DNA of 61,662 nucleotides, taken from NCBI GenBank assembly GCA_014925825.1, contig JACGCK010000241.1, positions 1 to 61,662 of the forward strand. The letters run 5' to 3'. Of this stretch, positions 34,297 to 45,806 are shown piece by piece; the stretch's first letter is position 1, and each line of letters starts with the position of its first letter. Source of the stretch: Pholiota molesta. Its lineage: Eukaryota; Basidiomycota; Agaricomycetes; Agaricales; Strophariaceae. The position numbers and the translations under genes were made by a program. The notes under the pieces were generated by a model. It was given only the letters and a program-made list of their open reading frames with translations. It did no database searches and was not told the DNA's origin.

Positions 34297-34717
34297 TTCA
34301 GCTTGGAGTTTATGAATAAAACGAAGTGCAGCGGGGCAGCGCCAATGCAGATGTGGGATAAGTGTTTGGCTTTGTTGTGCAAAACCACCAACAGTGCTGC
34401 AAGCTGTTCAGCTCGTAATTTGACTCACCACTTGCCCCTCACCCGACCATTGTTTTCTTTTCGCTCGCCCTATCAGGAGGCATAAACGCGTGCTTTTCGA
34501 CTAGCCAGACGCTTATATTCTATTCCGGAAACAGGGACTACAAATGTACTGGCAGCTTAATAGGAGCTCTCAGTCTCCGAAACGTCTAGTCGACTGGGCT
34601 ACAACTGGTGTACCTGGGGCCTATCTAGAAGCTACTCTACGGGCTGTTGATTTAAAATAAGACTTAGTCCTACTCTCCTACGGCCTAACATTACTGGCAC
34701 TTATTATCTGTTCTGAA
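34297..34717. other. Promoter region of the U1A-like gene and spacer
   Basis: About 420 bases. CGACTAGCCAGACG (34498) and CGTCTAGTCGACTGG (34582) form an imperfect inverted pair about 80 bases apart. No gene is supported. Confidence 0.35.
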
Positions 34718-35574
34718 ATGTCTTGGCCCCCCTCTACTACATATACCTTTCGCGCTCGCACCTTAGGGCCTATTCTGCAGATTGATCGTTCGCCTAAAAA
34801 GAAGGCGAATGGACCTATTCCTCAGCTCTACCAACCCAGAAAACACAATATTCTTTTCGGCAAATGGAGTCACGCACTATCAGGTCGTCACGACGAGGTC
34901 TGCTGCGCCTGGTCCGAAAGTGACCAATATTTTGCGACCTGCAGCGGTGCGGAGGATGGCATCGTCGCCGAGATCGAGTGGAAGCATCGCCATACGCCCA
35001 CTATCATACGGAGTCCCCTCTTAAGCGGTGTTGGACAGTGTATTGGAACAATAGGGATTGGAATTAAGGCCCCACGTTACCTATACAAACGCCACAGATT
35101 CAGTCCGTATGTGGCGTCCTTCACTGGTTGTGGAGAACTATGTCGAGTGTAAAGAGCTTACCGGTCATCACAGCATGCGATATTTTGTGGGCGACGACGC
35201 TATTGAATACCGATGGAAAATAATGAAGGGAATCGGGTGCAAAGTAAGTTTCACGCAGCTCTATGGAGTCCCAAAAATTCTTATCTTCACAGCTCATTCG
35301 CTGCGATACCCACACTGAAATCGCATCTTCAAGCTCGTCTATCGTTAACGAAGGCGTGTTCGCAGGCGAGACCAAGCAGATGCTTCGAATACAGCCTTGC
35401 TCAATCGATATTGACTTGGTCGTCCTCACATTTATCATAATGGAGAAGAAAAGGAGAGAAAGAGACGGTTATGCTGATGCTCAATATGTGCCGTACGAAG
35501 AAGTACAGGGGGACGGGGGAGGGTCCGGTGAAGGGGAAGCAGATGCGGAAGCAGGAGTCATTGGAGAGCTTTGA
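34718..35574 (+). CDS. DUF6593-like protein
   Basis: Fungal protein of unknown function; the layout resembles the DUF6593 family that is expanded in mushrooms. Three exons are read: 34718 to about 35108, about 35174-35242, and about 35293-35574. Useful landmarks are GIVAEIEWKHRHTPTIIRSP, LLSGVGQ, GTIGIGIKAPRYLYKRHRFS, MRYFVGDDAIEYRWKIMKGI, LIRCDTHTEIASSSS and DIDLVVLTFIIMEKKRRERD. The tail is Gly/Glu-rich (QGDGGGSGEGEADAEAG). The first exon stays open in one frame, but its middle (about 34800-34940) resembles the family better in another frame (NPENTIFFSANGVTHYQVVT), so base losses near its start and near 34940 are suspected. Confidence 0.6.
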
Positions 35575-35707
35575 GTGGAGTGTTTCCTTTCTTTCTTTTG
35601 GGTTTTATGAATGGGCTTCTCTGGAACGATTCAGGTTTTGTAAATATTGTGGAAATAATCGTTAAATTATGGACATACGTCGTATCAAGGCTATCCACGT
35701 CTGTCCA

Positions 35708-37586
35708 TCAGGTTGAAAATGCTAAAATCCTATGATAATCTTCTTTTACGCTTTGGAAAGTTTCCTCTAGCTTTTCATACTTTTCCTCTTCCTCTAGTTG
35801 CGCTAGGATTTCCTGCAACAAAGGATTATTATTTAATGGTTCGATAAAATGGCCGTTACTTACAAAGTTGAACCTGTACAATCTTTCTTTCACTTGTAAC
35901 CGGTAAGCCCGCATGCTAGCTTTGTCTGATGGGTCCAAATGAAGAAGAATTAACATCTCCACCAATCTTTGGAATTGTCGCTGTGTAAACATAGTCAGTT
36001 CACCAATGAATTGGAAATGACGCGAAGCAGTAGATGTACCCCAGCAATTTTTAGGTCCTTTCTCCACTTCTCGACCCATGACTTATTGGCAGGTGGCACG
36101 AGCTTGCCTTTCGCAGCTTCTTGTTCTCCTGCGTCCCCACGTCCACTCTTGCGAGCCCGTCCAATGCCCGGGAGTCTTGCGGTCCAAAGGCTTCTTCCAT
36201 GAATTGTTCGTGGGATAATAGCATTTGAAGGTCGTTTTTGTCCCGCAGATCCTCGAATGCCTCTGCAGGGTCTTCGACTGTTAGTTCAGCGATATGTGGG
36301 CTTTTGAGGATATATGGTAAATTGCTTTATATAGTTCCGCTAGAAATCGGCAGTTCAATACGAAGCCCATGGTGGACGCTAAGACCGCTCACAGCCATGT
36401 CCGTGCCGCTGGTAAGGAGTTGTGATCACAAATTGGCTATATTATACAAGAATATCAAAAAGAAATGTCTATATGGAATATCGAATTACTGACCTGAGCC
36501 TTAGACGAATTCTTTCCGGGTAGTAATAGAACGGGTATAGAGAGGAATAGCCAACAAAGTGATATGTCGCGATGTGTGAAGAATCTCGTCGTTTACGTTT
36601 CTCAAACCTGCAATTATCCGTGAGCAAAATCTCACCCAATTGTAACTGACGAATCAAGCTTACAAGACCACAAACTCCCATGTATCTTCTTCCTCGTTAA
36701 TGTAGGAACCTCCTTCAATGTACAGAAGGATAAAGAGTTGCATTTTTCGATGGTATTCACGGAAGCCTGGTGTGTCCCAGGTAGCCTAGGCAGCCATGAG
36801 ATTGGTTGCAGGTTTGATTTGAACGTAAATGTATAACGCGGTGGCTTACATGGTAGACCTCAAATTCAACAGCATCTTCACTCCCTGGGTCCAATGGTTT
36901 CGTATTACCAGTTCGTTTTCGCTTTCCTTTGGACGAGGAATCCGGTGAGGGTCTGGTATATGAGTAAATAGTTGGCCAAGAGGCTTAAATGTGGTTGCAT
37001 CCTCTTCGACGCGTTTGAGAAACGCCTCTTCGTCCTTGTAATATCCTGCAGGTTGTACCAGACCGTTTAGAAAAGATAAGTCTTATTCATATGTCAAGGT
37101 ATACCTTCCGGAATAAACCGACTAAGGATGCCTTCCACGTCATCTACGGTCGATGTAGAAGGTAATTTCTTTGAATATTGAACTGCAAGATATTGCTCCA
37201 AGGATCCGGATGTAAAGCGCAGCTAAAATAAGAAGCCTCGTATAAAGCATTGCATAGTCATAGAATAGCATACTGACATCAATGGAAAGGTCTCTATATC
37301 CATATATCTTCTCTTCTTCTCCGTAAATCTAGACAGAGCAAGTTGAGAACTAGTTCCGAGTTGAGGAGTCGAGCGCCGTGCATTCGTACAGGATAGGTAA
37401 AGGTAGGATTAAACTCCTCATATGATTCTTCTTTCGCAAGCGCTTCTTTGTCCTTTTGAGATCTCACTAGCATTTCGAGGCAAAAGGGTGATAAGCATAA
37501 GCGCTGAAGCCGGAAATTCGAAGAATGCTGGACACACCAAGTGAAAGGATTAGGGAGTCATTCGCATCCGAAGTCCAATCTGTCAT
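35708..37586 (-). CDS. HAT1: Histone acetyltransferase type B catalytic subunit
   Basis: Acetylates newly made histone H4 (K5 and K12) before deposition, normally with an RbAp46/48 partner. ATG 37586 starts MTDWTSDANDSLILSL, the family start. Later blocks are FNPTFTYPIYGEEEKIYGYR, TVDDVEGILSRFIPEG, FEVYHATWDTPGFREYHRKM, GGSYINEEEDTWEFVVLFEK, HIATYHFVGYSSLYPFYYYP, RIRLRLSQFVI, the acetyl-CoA loop PYQRHGHGS, IAELTVEDPAEAFEDLRDKN, WVEKWRKDLKIAGRQFQRLV and MLILLHLDPSD. About ten short introns. Three single-base additions (near 36158, 36313 and 36967) are needed to read these blocks as one protein; each can be explained by a base lost from a run (C, T and T). Because HAT1 is so conserved, this is strong evidence for sequence errors. 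Confidence 0.9.
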
Positions 37587-39164
37587 TTTGTAGGAGGGCT
37601 CAGCTGGGTAATTGAGGAATGGATTCGGTTGAGGTGCAGGCAAGAGAAGGAGGATCTGGAGTGACAGAAGTCTCGCATTATTGACGCGTTGTTTGGCAGC
37701 GCTGCTAGTCCTCTTCCGTTCCAAACAAATCAGTTCCCTTCCACTTTTCTCCCTCAACATGCCATTGGTCTTCCAGCGTTTGCCAGACATTTATGCCCAT
37801 CTAATCGACGCTCTGTCACTAAATCGAAGACTTCAATACACATTCGATTCCTTAGCTGGTTTGAAGCGATTATGCGAATCATGGCCGGTCAATCAGCCAA
37901 ATCGGCCACCACTCTACATTGGACACCCTCCGTCAATTTGTTATAATCACTATTCAAACAATCTCATTACTGATTTGCTTTTGGGAAGAATCAAAAGTTC
38001 TCTCCCTTCGAGCTATAGGACGATAAGCTCGTTGTATCGATTGACCGACGCTAGGCTATGTTTTGATTCCTATAATCTTGCCTCTCATGAAACTGAGATG
38101 ACGACTCCCCCAGACTCCAGAGGCTAGAGCCCAAGAGGAGTTTCAAATGATTGGATTAGGCCTCAATTTACCCTACCTATTGCGCTCAATTTTATGTGTC
38201 CCTTGGGAAGCGTGAGTCCGTGGCACACTATCCCTCCTGCACCGGAAGTTCGAAATTTCAATATCCGGTAACATGCGCCACCCCTTCAATGACAAATTTA
38301 TCACTCGGAGTAGCTTGAACATTTGGTTTCTTCATTTCTTAATAAAGCTTTCAAATCGTGAGTCATTTACAGAACTGAAGTCCTCTTCGATCCTCTGTGC
38401 TTCGCAACATTTGGGAGCTGCGTAATGCAGTGTGATGACGAGTTCAAATTCATTTGCCCAACATTTCCCTCTCACATTTTATGAACTAGTATTTATAGCA
38501 GGATCCACTAGTCCCGGAAGAAAACGAGGACGAATATACGCAAGGGCACAGTTTCAATATGTATATAAAATATAGGTCCTTGCCTTCGGCCACAACTCGT
38601 TGACCTCTTAGCTGTGATTAACTCGGATCTGACTCGAGGATGGATTTTCTGTATACCAAACTTGCATCATGAACACATCTTGAGTGTTTTAAGCACTCAC
38701 GCACACCAGACGCACACCACCATCAAGGATATACATAGCCTTCGGGAGCTAAAAATGGAACTCACAATGGAATCGTGAGAGGTTGTTTGCCACGAATGGC
38801 TGGCAGAACGGCGATGGCACATCTGAAACGACTCGGCCCGAGCGCAGCAACATTGGGGTGTGTTTTTAGCACCGACCACGACGCAAACGCTCCGTCGGAG
38901 CATGCAGAATAAAACCGAACCACCAGGAGCTGCTGTCTAATTATCATCCTTCAGTATCTACGCCCTTCTTCCCCGTTATATCTTTGCTCGATTCACGACC
39001 TTCTTTACGAACTTTCAACCGAAACGAGAAAAGCGACACCTTTACGACCTTGAAGCTTACTCCAACGATCTTCCGCACGATCCTACTATACTTCCCTGCT
39101 ATATTCCACGACTTCGTGCGCTTTGGACTGTAATCTAAACGCTGCAACAAACTCACACTCCAGC
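37587..39164. other. Divergent promoter region between HAT1 and the GH16 gene
   Basis: About 1.6 kb. A 148-codon plus-strand frame at 37681-38127 overlaps the HAT1 promoter and has no motif, so I leave it out. The region 38900-39160 has C/T-rich tracts of the kind seen before highly expressed fungal genes. Confidence 0.4.
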
Positions 39165-41048
39165 ATGTACACGACCCTTTCCCTTGGGCTTCTTGCCATC
39201 AACCTCCTCCCTCACTGTACGGCATTGCCTGATTTCCGCCTGCGTGGCGCATCAGCCTCGACTCTTCATCTGCCTTGGGCATCGAAACGTAGTACCGGTC
39301 TGGATAGCACTGGGATCAATTTCAATCCCAATGGATCTGCTTTCCTGTGGCTTCCTTTCGATGAATACTCTGGAGGAACTTCTTTGAGTGAGTGTGTTGT
39401 TGTTCTACTTTGGTTGCGCGTTTACCGACCTTCAATACTACTAGCCGCTGGACGTTCTTTCAAGGCTCAGATCCAACAAAGTCAGTCAAAACGCTCTTGT
39501 ATAATGGAAATTCGATTACTAATATATGGTTAAACGAACTACAGCGGAATGGTAGAGTGAGTCCCGTTGTGTCAATCTCTTCGTTAGCTTCACGATTCTA
39601 ACCTACCTTAGCTATGTCAACCAGAGTCGAGCAATAGAGCAAGGCTATATATCTGTTCAGAATGGGAAGGTCTTCATGAAGGCAGATGATCAGACGACTC
39701 TGCCCATGGGCCAGAACCGTGAAAGGTACTTGTTCATATATAAGTGGAAACCGTATTCGTGGCCATGCTTAGTCGTGTGACCTTCTAGCGTCCGTATCGC
39801 CAGCAATGCAACATACAACACAGGGCTTTTCATATTGGACTTGAACAGAGCGCCATGGGGATGTGGTAAATGAAATTTGTTAGCTCTGTCAATTGTTCTC
39901 AAGAGGCTTTTTTCTCCTAGCTATCTGGCCGCATTTTGGACTGTTGGAGGCAATTGGCCAGCGGTTGGTTTTTTTGTCTTTCCTCGTCATTTTCTTTCTA
40001 ACCCTCTTGAAACAGAATGGTGAAATCGACATCCTAGAGGGCGTACATGACAATGAACATAACCAAGTTACATGGCATACTAATCCAGGTATTCTATTGT
40101 TTTTCAATTCAAATCATCGAATACTGCCTGACCTTCTCTTTTATCGAATAAGGATGTCGTCTGGATCCCAACTCCACATTCACTGGCTTAATAGGCGTAT
40201 GATTTCTCTTTTGCTGTATGCGTAAACGATACTGACATGGCGATAGCAAACGAACGGTGCGAACAACACCAATTGCGATGCCACTCTCAACAGCAATACC
40301 GGTTGCGACGTTACGGAATGGAGTCAAGCGTCATACGGGCCATTCTTTGAAGCCCAAGGTGGAGGAATTCTCGCGATGAAATGGGATGAAAATGATATCT
40401 CAGTTTGTGAGTCGAAATTTCTGTACTTGTGTTGTGATTCGTCTCTTTTTACGCACTGCCGATAGGGTCTTTCTTCCGAGCTGCCATCCCTACGGATGTT
40501 ACGCAGGGCACGCCCAATCCCTCGCTGTGGGGTCCTCCATCTGCGATGCTCAAGAGTACGCAATGCGATATTGGCACATTCTTCTCGAATCATCAAATAG
40601 TTTTTGGTGAGTTTCGCCAATTCTAAATCATCAAGACATAACCTAAAGATTTACTCCTTAGATATCACATTCTGTGGTTTGTATCTTATCTCTAAAAATG
40701 ATATGGATTAGAAAATAACCGAAATGGAAAGGTGATTGGGCAGGAAATTCTTATGCGACATCCGGATGTCCTGGTACTTGTGCTGAGAGATTGATGGATC
40801 CAACAAATTTTGTGGTGCGTAAAGACATTAAAGATCTGTCCTTACGTTGTTGACGATTGTGCATGACATGACAGAATGCGACTTGGAGTATAAACTCGCT
40901 GCAAGTATATCGCAAGCAACTCATTGCAGGAAATGCCTCGGCATTGCAAGCGAGCAGCGCGCGACCGGCGCTGCATGCGGATTCAGCGCCTCTAATGCAA
41001 ATGATTTTGCCAATGGCCGCAGTTATTGTTATGAGCCTTGTTTGGTGA
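39165..41048 (+). CDS. GH16 endo-beta-1,3(4)-glucanase-like secreted or wall-anchored enzyme
   Basis: Hydrolyses beta-glucans in cell-wall remodelling or plant/fungal wall breakdown. Signal peptide MYTTLSLGLLAINLLPHCTA. Catalytic-domain blocks: RWTFFQGSDPT, YVNQSRAIEQGYISVQNGKV, SNATYNTGLFILDLNRAPWG, NGEIDILEG (catalytic ExDxxE), NEHNQVTWHTNPG, GCDVTEWSQASYGPFFEAQG, DENDISVWSFFRAAIP, CPGTCAERLMDP and NATWSINSLQVYRKQ. The C-terminus ends in a hydrophobic tail (ILPMAAVIVMSLVW), suggesting GPI or membrane attachment. Two single-base losses are inferred: near 39384 (TTT run, needed to join exon 1 to RWTFF) and near 39930 (CCG run, where the conserved A-I-W-P-A-F-W-T-V is shifted). Stop TGA 41046-41048. 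Confidence 0.88.
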
Positions 41049-41368
41049 TGATAGGGCGAGCAGAGATCATGGACCATTGTACTTATTGGATGTACATAGA
41101 ATTTCGGTATGAAATCTATTTTGTGTTGCATATAACATCAGATTATAGTGGGACGAGTCGCGGCAATCCCAGACTCAGGATTTAAAGCTGCCAACGTGAG
41201 GCAGCTGGGTTGCTTGTCGCGCGACGCGCCAGCCCCAAAAAGTGAAGTCACCTGACCGCATATATGACGATCTCAGCGCCTACTCCCAACGAACGACGAT
41301 CATGAACTTGGAAGACTAACGTCACAGCTGACGAATCTTCCAGACCCTCTTCTACGCAGAGAATCGAC

Positions 41369-41375
41369 TATAAAA
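41369..41375 (+). promoter_or_regulatory. TATA box of the catalase gene
   Basis: TATAAAA lies 47 bases before the catalase ATG, in the sequence CGACTATAAAATGCGG, with a C/T-rich stretch between (TTTCTTTCTTCCTCCC). The arrangement is typical of a strongly induced fungal gene. The whole 41049-41421 spacer otherwise shows no feature. Confidence 0.6.
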
Positions 41376-41421
41376 TGCGGGGTGTATCTGAGACACACTC
41401 TATCCTTTCTTTCTTCCTCCC

Positions 41422-44091
41422 ATGATGGCTTCTATAACCAGTGCCTTCAAACACGCGCTCGCCAGCGTCGAAGAGACCAAAAAAGTCTCGAAATTACAGA
41501 GCAATGTCGTTACTCCCTCCCATGACTCACGCTTGACTACCGATGCTGGTGTCAAAATCACCAACACCGATAATTGGTACATTTCTTCTCCCAATCATAA
41601 CCTGCGATGGCTTCACTCACCTGCGCGCATATAGGTTGAGAGCCAGCAGCCAAGAGAACATCGGGCCTGGACTCCTTGAAGACCAGGTTGGCAGGGAAAA
41701 GATCATGCGCTTTGACCATGAGCGCATCCCTGAGCGCGTCGTCCATGCTCGTGGAACTGGCGCCCATGGCCATTTCCGAGTTTTCGATGACCGCGCTTCC
41801 AAGTGGACTAAGGCCCCTGTCCTTACGGATCCCTCTCGCACTACGCCTATCTTCATACGTTTCAGCACTGTCGCAGGATCTCGAGGCAGCGCGGTATGTA
41901 GCATATATCCACTTTTCTTTTTACAATGTACTTGACAATTGCTATTCTAGGATACTGTTCGCGATGTTCGCGGATTCGCTATGAAATTCTACACCGACGA
42001 GGGTAACTGGGACCTTGTCGGCAATGACATTCCCGTTTTCTTCATTCAGGATGCTATCAAGTTCCCCGATGTCATCCATGCGACTAAGCCCGAGCCTCAT
42101 AACGAAATCCCGCAAGCACAGAGTGCGCACAACAACTTTTGGGACTTTGCGGGACTGCAACCCGAATGTATGATTATATTCATAGCATATACGTTATTTT
42201 CTGACATATTCTGACTTGCAGCGAGTCATATGGTGATGTGGACTATGTCGGACAGAGGTATGCATTAGTGGTACTATACCTACTGAGATATGCCTCATTT
42301 CTCGTCCGTACATAGGGATTCCGCGCTCTTTCAGAATGGTGCAAGGATTCGGTGTCAACACGTATACTCTTATCAATGCCGAAAACAAGCGCGTTTTCGT
42401 GAAGTTCCACATGATCCCTCACCTCGGCGTATGCAGTCTGGTATGGGACGAGGCCCTCAAGATTGCGGGTCAAGACCCCGGTGCGTTCGCAATCATACGG
42501 ATTTCATTCGTTTTCTCATCCATATCTAGATTTCCATCGCAAGGACCTCGAAGAAGCTATCGAATCCGGCGTGTTTCCCAAGTGGACTTTCGCTATACAA
42601 GTTATTGAAGAAAAAGATGAACACAGTTTTGACTTCGATATACTTGACGCCACGAAAATTTGGCCATCAGACTTGGTTCCCATTCAACCCATCGGCGAAT
42701 TTGAGCTCAACAAAACTGTCGATGAATTTTTCACCGAAGTCGAACAGGTTGCGTTCTGCACCAGTCATATTGTGCCCGGAATTGGCTTTAGCGACGATCC
42801 ATTGCTGCAAGGCCGGAACTTCTCTTACTTTGACACCCAACTTTCGCGTCTGGGCGTCAATTGGCAAGAAGTATTTCAAGTTTGTTTCTCCTACATAACC
42901 AATATTTATTCATTCTGCCATCTAGATCCCTATTAATCGTCCTGTCTGTCCCGTCATGAACAACCACCGCGATGGCGCCATGCGACACACAATTACAAAG
43001 GGCAACATCAATTATTGGCCTAACCGAGAATCTGTCAATCGCCCGGCATCTGAGGCGGAAGGAGGTCTAGCGGAGTGAGTGTTACCGTTCTTACAACGCG
43101 TCCGAATTAGTTCACCGAATTTTGGATAAGGTTCAAGGCAAAAGTTGAGGGGATCAAAGAACGAATTAGAACACCAAAGTTCCAAGAGCATTTCAATCAA
43201 GCTCAGCTCTTCTTCAATTCGCTGACCGACGTTGAAAGGAATCACTTGATTTCCGCTCTATCCTTCGAACTCAGTCATTGCGACGACCACCGAGTCTATA
43301 AAAGCTATACCCAACTCCTCAACAACATCGATCACGATCTTGCGAAAGCTGTTGCCATAAGCGTGAACGGTGTTATTCCAGACCAGCCAGCGCGACAAAA
43401 TCACGGTAAAAAGGACCCGACTCTTTCTCAGACCTTCTACCTCCCCAAGATACCGACTATTGCTACTCGTCGTATCGCTATTTTGATCGCCGATGGCTTC
43501 AATGCGTTCGAAGTCGAAGCCGTTCGAGCTATATTGGCTGCTGAGAAGGCGAAAGCATTCGTTATTGGCCCCCGTCGAGGCAAGATTCACGCCGAAGCCG
43601 CTGAAGGCAGAAGTGGTGCAGGAGTTGTCGCTCACCACCATTTCGAAGGACAACGTTCGACCTTGTACGACGCCTTGTACATACCTTCCGGCGAGCATGG
43701 AAAGGCTTTGATGACTGATGGACGTGCCATTCATTGGATTCGCGAAGCTTTTGGTCATTGCAAGGCTATCGCTGCTGTCGGCGAAGGTCAGATATATACT
43801 TATCTCAGGTAGAACAATCCTGACCTGCTACTTATTCTAGCTGTTTCCGTCGTCGAACATGCGCTCTCCCTTCCGGAAGTCACGCTAGCTAAGTCGGCGA
43901 ACCATGATGTTGAGGCTTCCTATGGTGTCGTGACGACTGGAAAGTATGACGCCAAGGCTGCTCTCGAAGATACTACCCTCAATATCAAGCCTGACGCTAC
44001 TACCTTTATGTCGAGATTTGCCTATGAAATCAGCCAGCATAGGTGTTTCAAGCGCGAGACAGATGGTTTGACGAGCAAAATTGCATACTAG
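41422..44091 (+). CDS. Large-subunit catalase with C-terminal DJ-1/PfpI-like domain
   Basis: Haem catalase (H2O2 to water and oxygen), of the large-subunit clade common in fungi, about 740 residues. Catalytic block [20 protein letters not shown] (distal His), then [60 protein letters not shown] (distal Asn region), [20 protein letters not shown], and the proximal haem-ligand motif [14 protein letters not shown] (Tyr). The C-terminal flavodoxin/DJ-1-like domain runs from [20 protein letters not shown] through [20 protein letters not shown] to [13 protein letters not shown]. No N-terminal signal is obvious ([20 protein letters not shown]), so it is probably cytosolic or peroxisomal. All junctions are in phase and no frame break is found. 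Confidence 0.95.
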
Positions 44092-44237
44092 TTATCGTGG
44101 AGGTACGAAATAACTGTTCTGAACTGATTTAAAGACTGTTCTGACGCAAATATTGTCAATGTAGATGTGTAAATGCAGCCTTGTAGAAGTAAAAAGAAGT
44201 TCGCCTGTACAAATATGTTATCGTTTGCGTCTTAGGC

Positions 44238-44455
44238 TGAATAGCAACAGTGTTGTCCAAATCAATTTTGCTGTTGAAAGAAAGATCGGGCAACGTCAGA
44301 AAAATTACAAGTACAACACGTACCACCCATCTTGACGGCGACGGCAAAACTCAGTACAAACTCGTCGCTCCACAGTTCGATGATCTGCATACCGAATACG
44401 CGCTCCTCAGGTACAGTGCAGAAGAGCTGGTCTGCTATACGCTCGATTGTATAGC
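44238..44455 (-). pseudogene. Relic of the glutathione reductase 3' end, with its intron
   Basis: The minus strand reads VPEERVFGMQIIELWSDEFV then LSFAVAVKMGG, matching the functional gene's [20 protein letters not shown] and [10 protein letters not shown]. After a GTACGT...CAACAG intron at the same place as in GLR1, it reads [12 protein letters not shown], matching [13 protein letters not shown]. Retention of the intron shows a DNA-level copy rather than a retrocopy. Upstream coding sequence is absent and the frame before VPEER is not GLR1-like, so it is a dead 3' fragment lying about 1.4 kb downstream of the end of the real gene. Confidence 0.75.
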
Positions 44456-44666
44456 CCGGGAAACCAGTGGTGTTAACGCTGCTCGAGGCCAGAAAGACTT
44501 GAGCAGGGCTGTGAAATGGCGCAAGGGATCCTGTAGGGTAGCATATAGAGATCGAATCTACCTTGAATTGAGCGCGCAGAAGAAATTGTGAGAAAGATAT
44601 ATCGGAAGAACTCCTATAAGAAATATTTACCCATCCCGTAATGAACATGCGATATCTTGATGTCGA

Positions 44667-45311
44667 CTAGTTGCTGACGTCAATCCCTAAGCCCATGCGT
44701 TGGCTCAGCGCGCTCAACCGCACTCCCAGCGCGCGGACGTCATCCATCGTCGGCCGCACAGTCGCCCCTCTTGCTTTCCCGTTCCCCGCCGTCATATCCG
44801 CAAGCATATCCTCCATCCCCTCCACGTCGCGCCTTGCAGCGATCTCGTCGTGCACGGCGAGCGGCGTGCCGTCCGCCTCCATGTGCTGCCGCGCATGCGC
44901 CTCCGCGTCGAGGTCCCGCGGCACGATGTCCGAGAAGCGCACCCTGGCGAGCTGCGCCGCGATTTCGTGCGCCTCCGCTCTCGCCGCGTCCGTGTGCGCT
45001 CCGTCGGTGGATGTTTCGTTGAGGTGGTGCAGCACGACCGTCGCGATGCCGCGGAGGAGACCGAGTTCGCGTCCGATGGGTACGCCGACGGTGGCGAACC
45101 CGTCGTCGAAGCCTTCTTGCGAGGCGGCCTCCTTGCCGGCGGTGATGCCTTCGCGGTACCCGACCTTGGGAGGGAGTGAGTGTTCATGGACATTCGAAGA
45201 TAGGGAGATCGGTGGCGGTCAGCGCACGTTCGTAAAGTCCGAAGACAATCGCGACCATTCCGCGTCTTGAAGACTTGTATTATCTGGGTCTTCGTCCCAT
45301 GGAGAATCCAT
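44667..45311 (-). CDS. YAE1: Yae1-domain protein
   Basis: In yeast, Yae1 with Lto1 helps load the iron-sulfur cluster onto Rli1/ABCE1 in the cytosol. The repeat-like Yae1 motif is clear: NVGYREGITAGKEAASQEGF, DDGFATVGVPIGRELGLLRG. Start ATG 45311 gives MDSPWDEDPDNTSLQDAEW; one GT-AG intron follows FTN. The C-terminal half is Ala/Asp/Arg-rich and GC-rich (DLDAEAHARQHMEADGTPLA) and is less conserved in the family. The terminal residues are GIDVSN. Same strand as GLR1, 495 bases downstream of it. The name is by motif; identity as the ortholog is likely rather than certain. Confidence 0.8.
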
Positions 45312-45806
45312 TTGAAGGCAAATCTGAGAGGACAAAACTGAAGACTCCGCCGAGAGTCAAGTGCAAGCGATGCGGTCGATGAGATCACGTGCCAGTGCGA
45401 TGCTCGGGCCGGAATCCTATTATTAGCACCGAAGTCTTCACTTCCAGGCGATTTAGCCTACTTTAGACTCAACTACAAGCTGCTCTCTAGTAATTACCCA
45501 TCCTATAATCTTAAAATGAGGAAACAAACCTGATCTAGGTCGATGATAGAAAGACCTATATAGTATAAAGACCAGCCTACCTTGTATAAATTCGGACTGA
45601 AGCCAACTTCGAGCATACGATGGAAGGTTTCCTGAAAAATTTGTGGCATGTCAATCCCACTATTATATACCTTTTGATGGCAAAGGTATTTGTCTATATA
45701 GCTATTCCATGCATACAAAGCCTTCCTAGCAATGTTCAATATACTTCCAAGATACGAAGCTCTCTTCACTGGTCCGTTCTCCATGAATGTAGAACCGTTG
45801 ATAAAA
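45312..45806. other. YAE1 promoter and GLR1 3' flank, with a duplicated segment
   Basis: About 495 bases. The part 45381-45510 (CACGTGCCAGTGCGATGCTC, GGGCCGGAAT, CTCTCTAGTAATTACCCATC) recurs at 48341-48455 beside the second tautomerase. No gene is seen; open frames at 45503-45841 (minus) and 45620-45820 (plus) have no motif. Confidence 0.45.
45381..45510 (+). repeat. Dispersed direct repeat, copy 1 (partner 48341-48455)
   Basis: Shared pieces in the same order and orientation are ATCACGTGCC, GTGC/TGCTCGGGCCGGAAT, TTAGCA and GCTCTCT[AG]GTA[AG]TTACC[CT][AG]TCCTAT. It is imperfect, so it is an old copy. The E-box-like CACGTG inside lies upstream of YAE1, and the partner lies next to tautomerase 2. 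Confidence 0.5.

Noticed and set aside
37681..38127. 148-codon plus-strand open frame upstream of HAT1
   Set aside because: Overlaps the expected HAT1 promoter, shows no domain, and its composition does not differ from a random frame.
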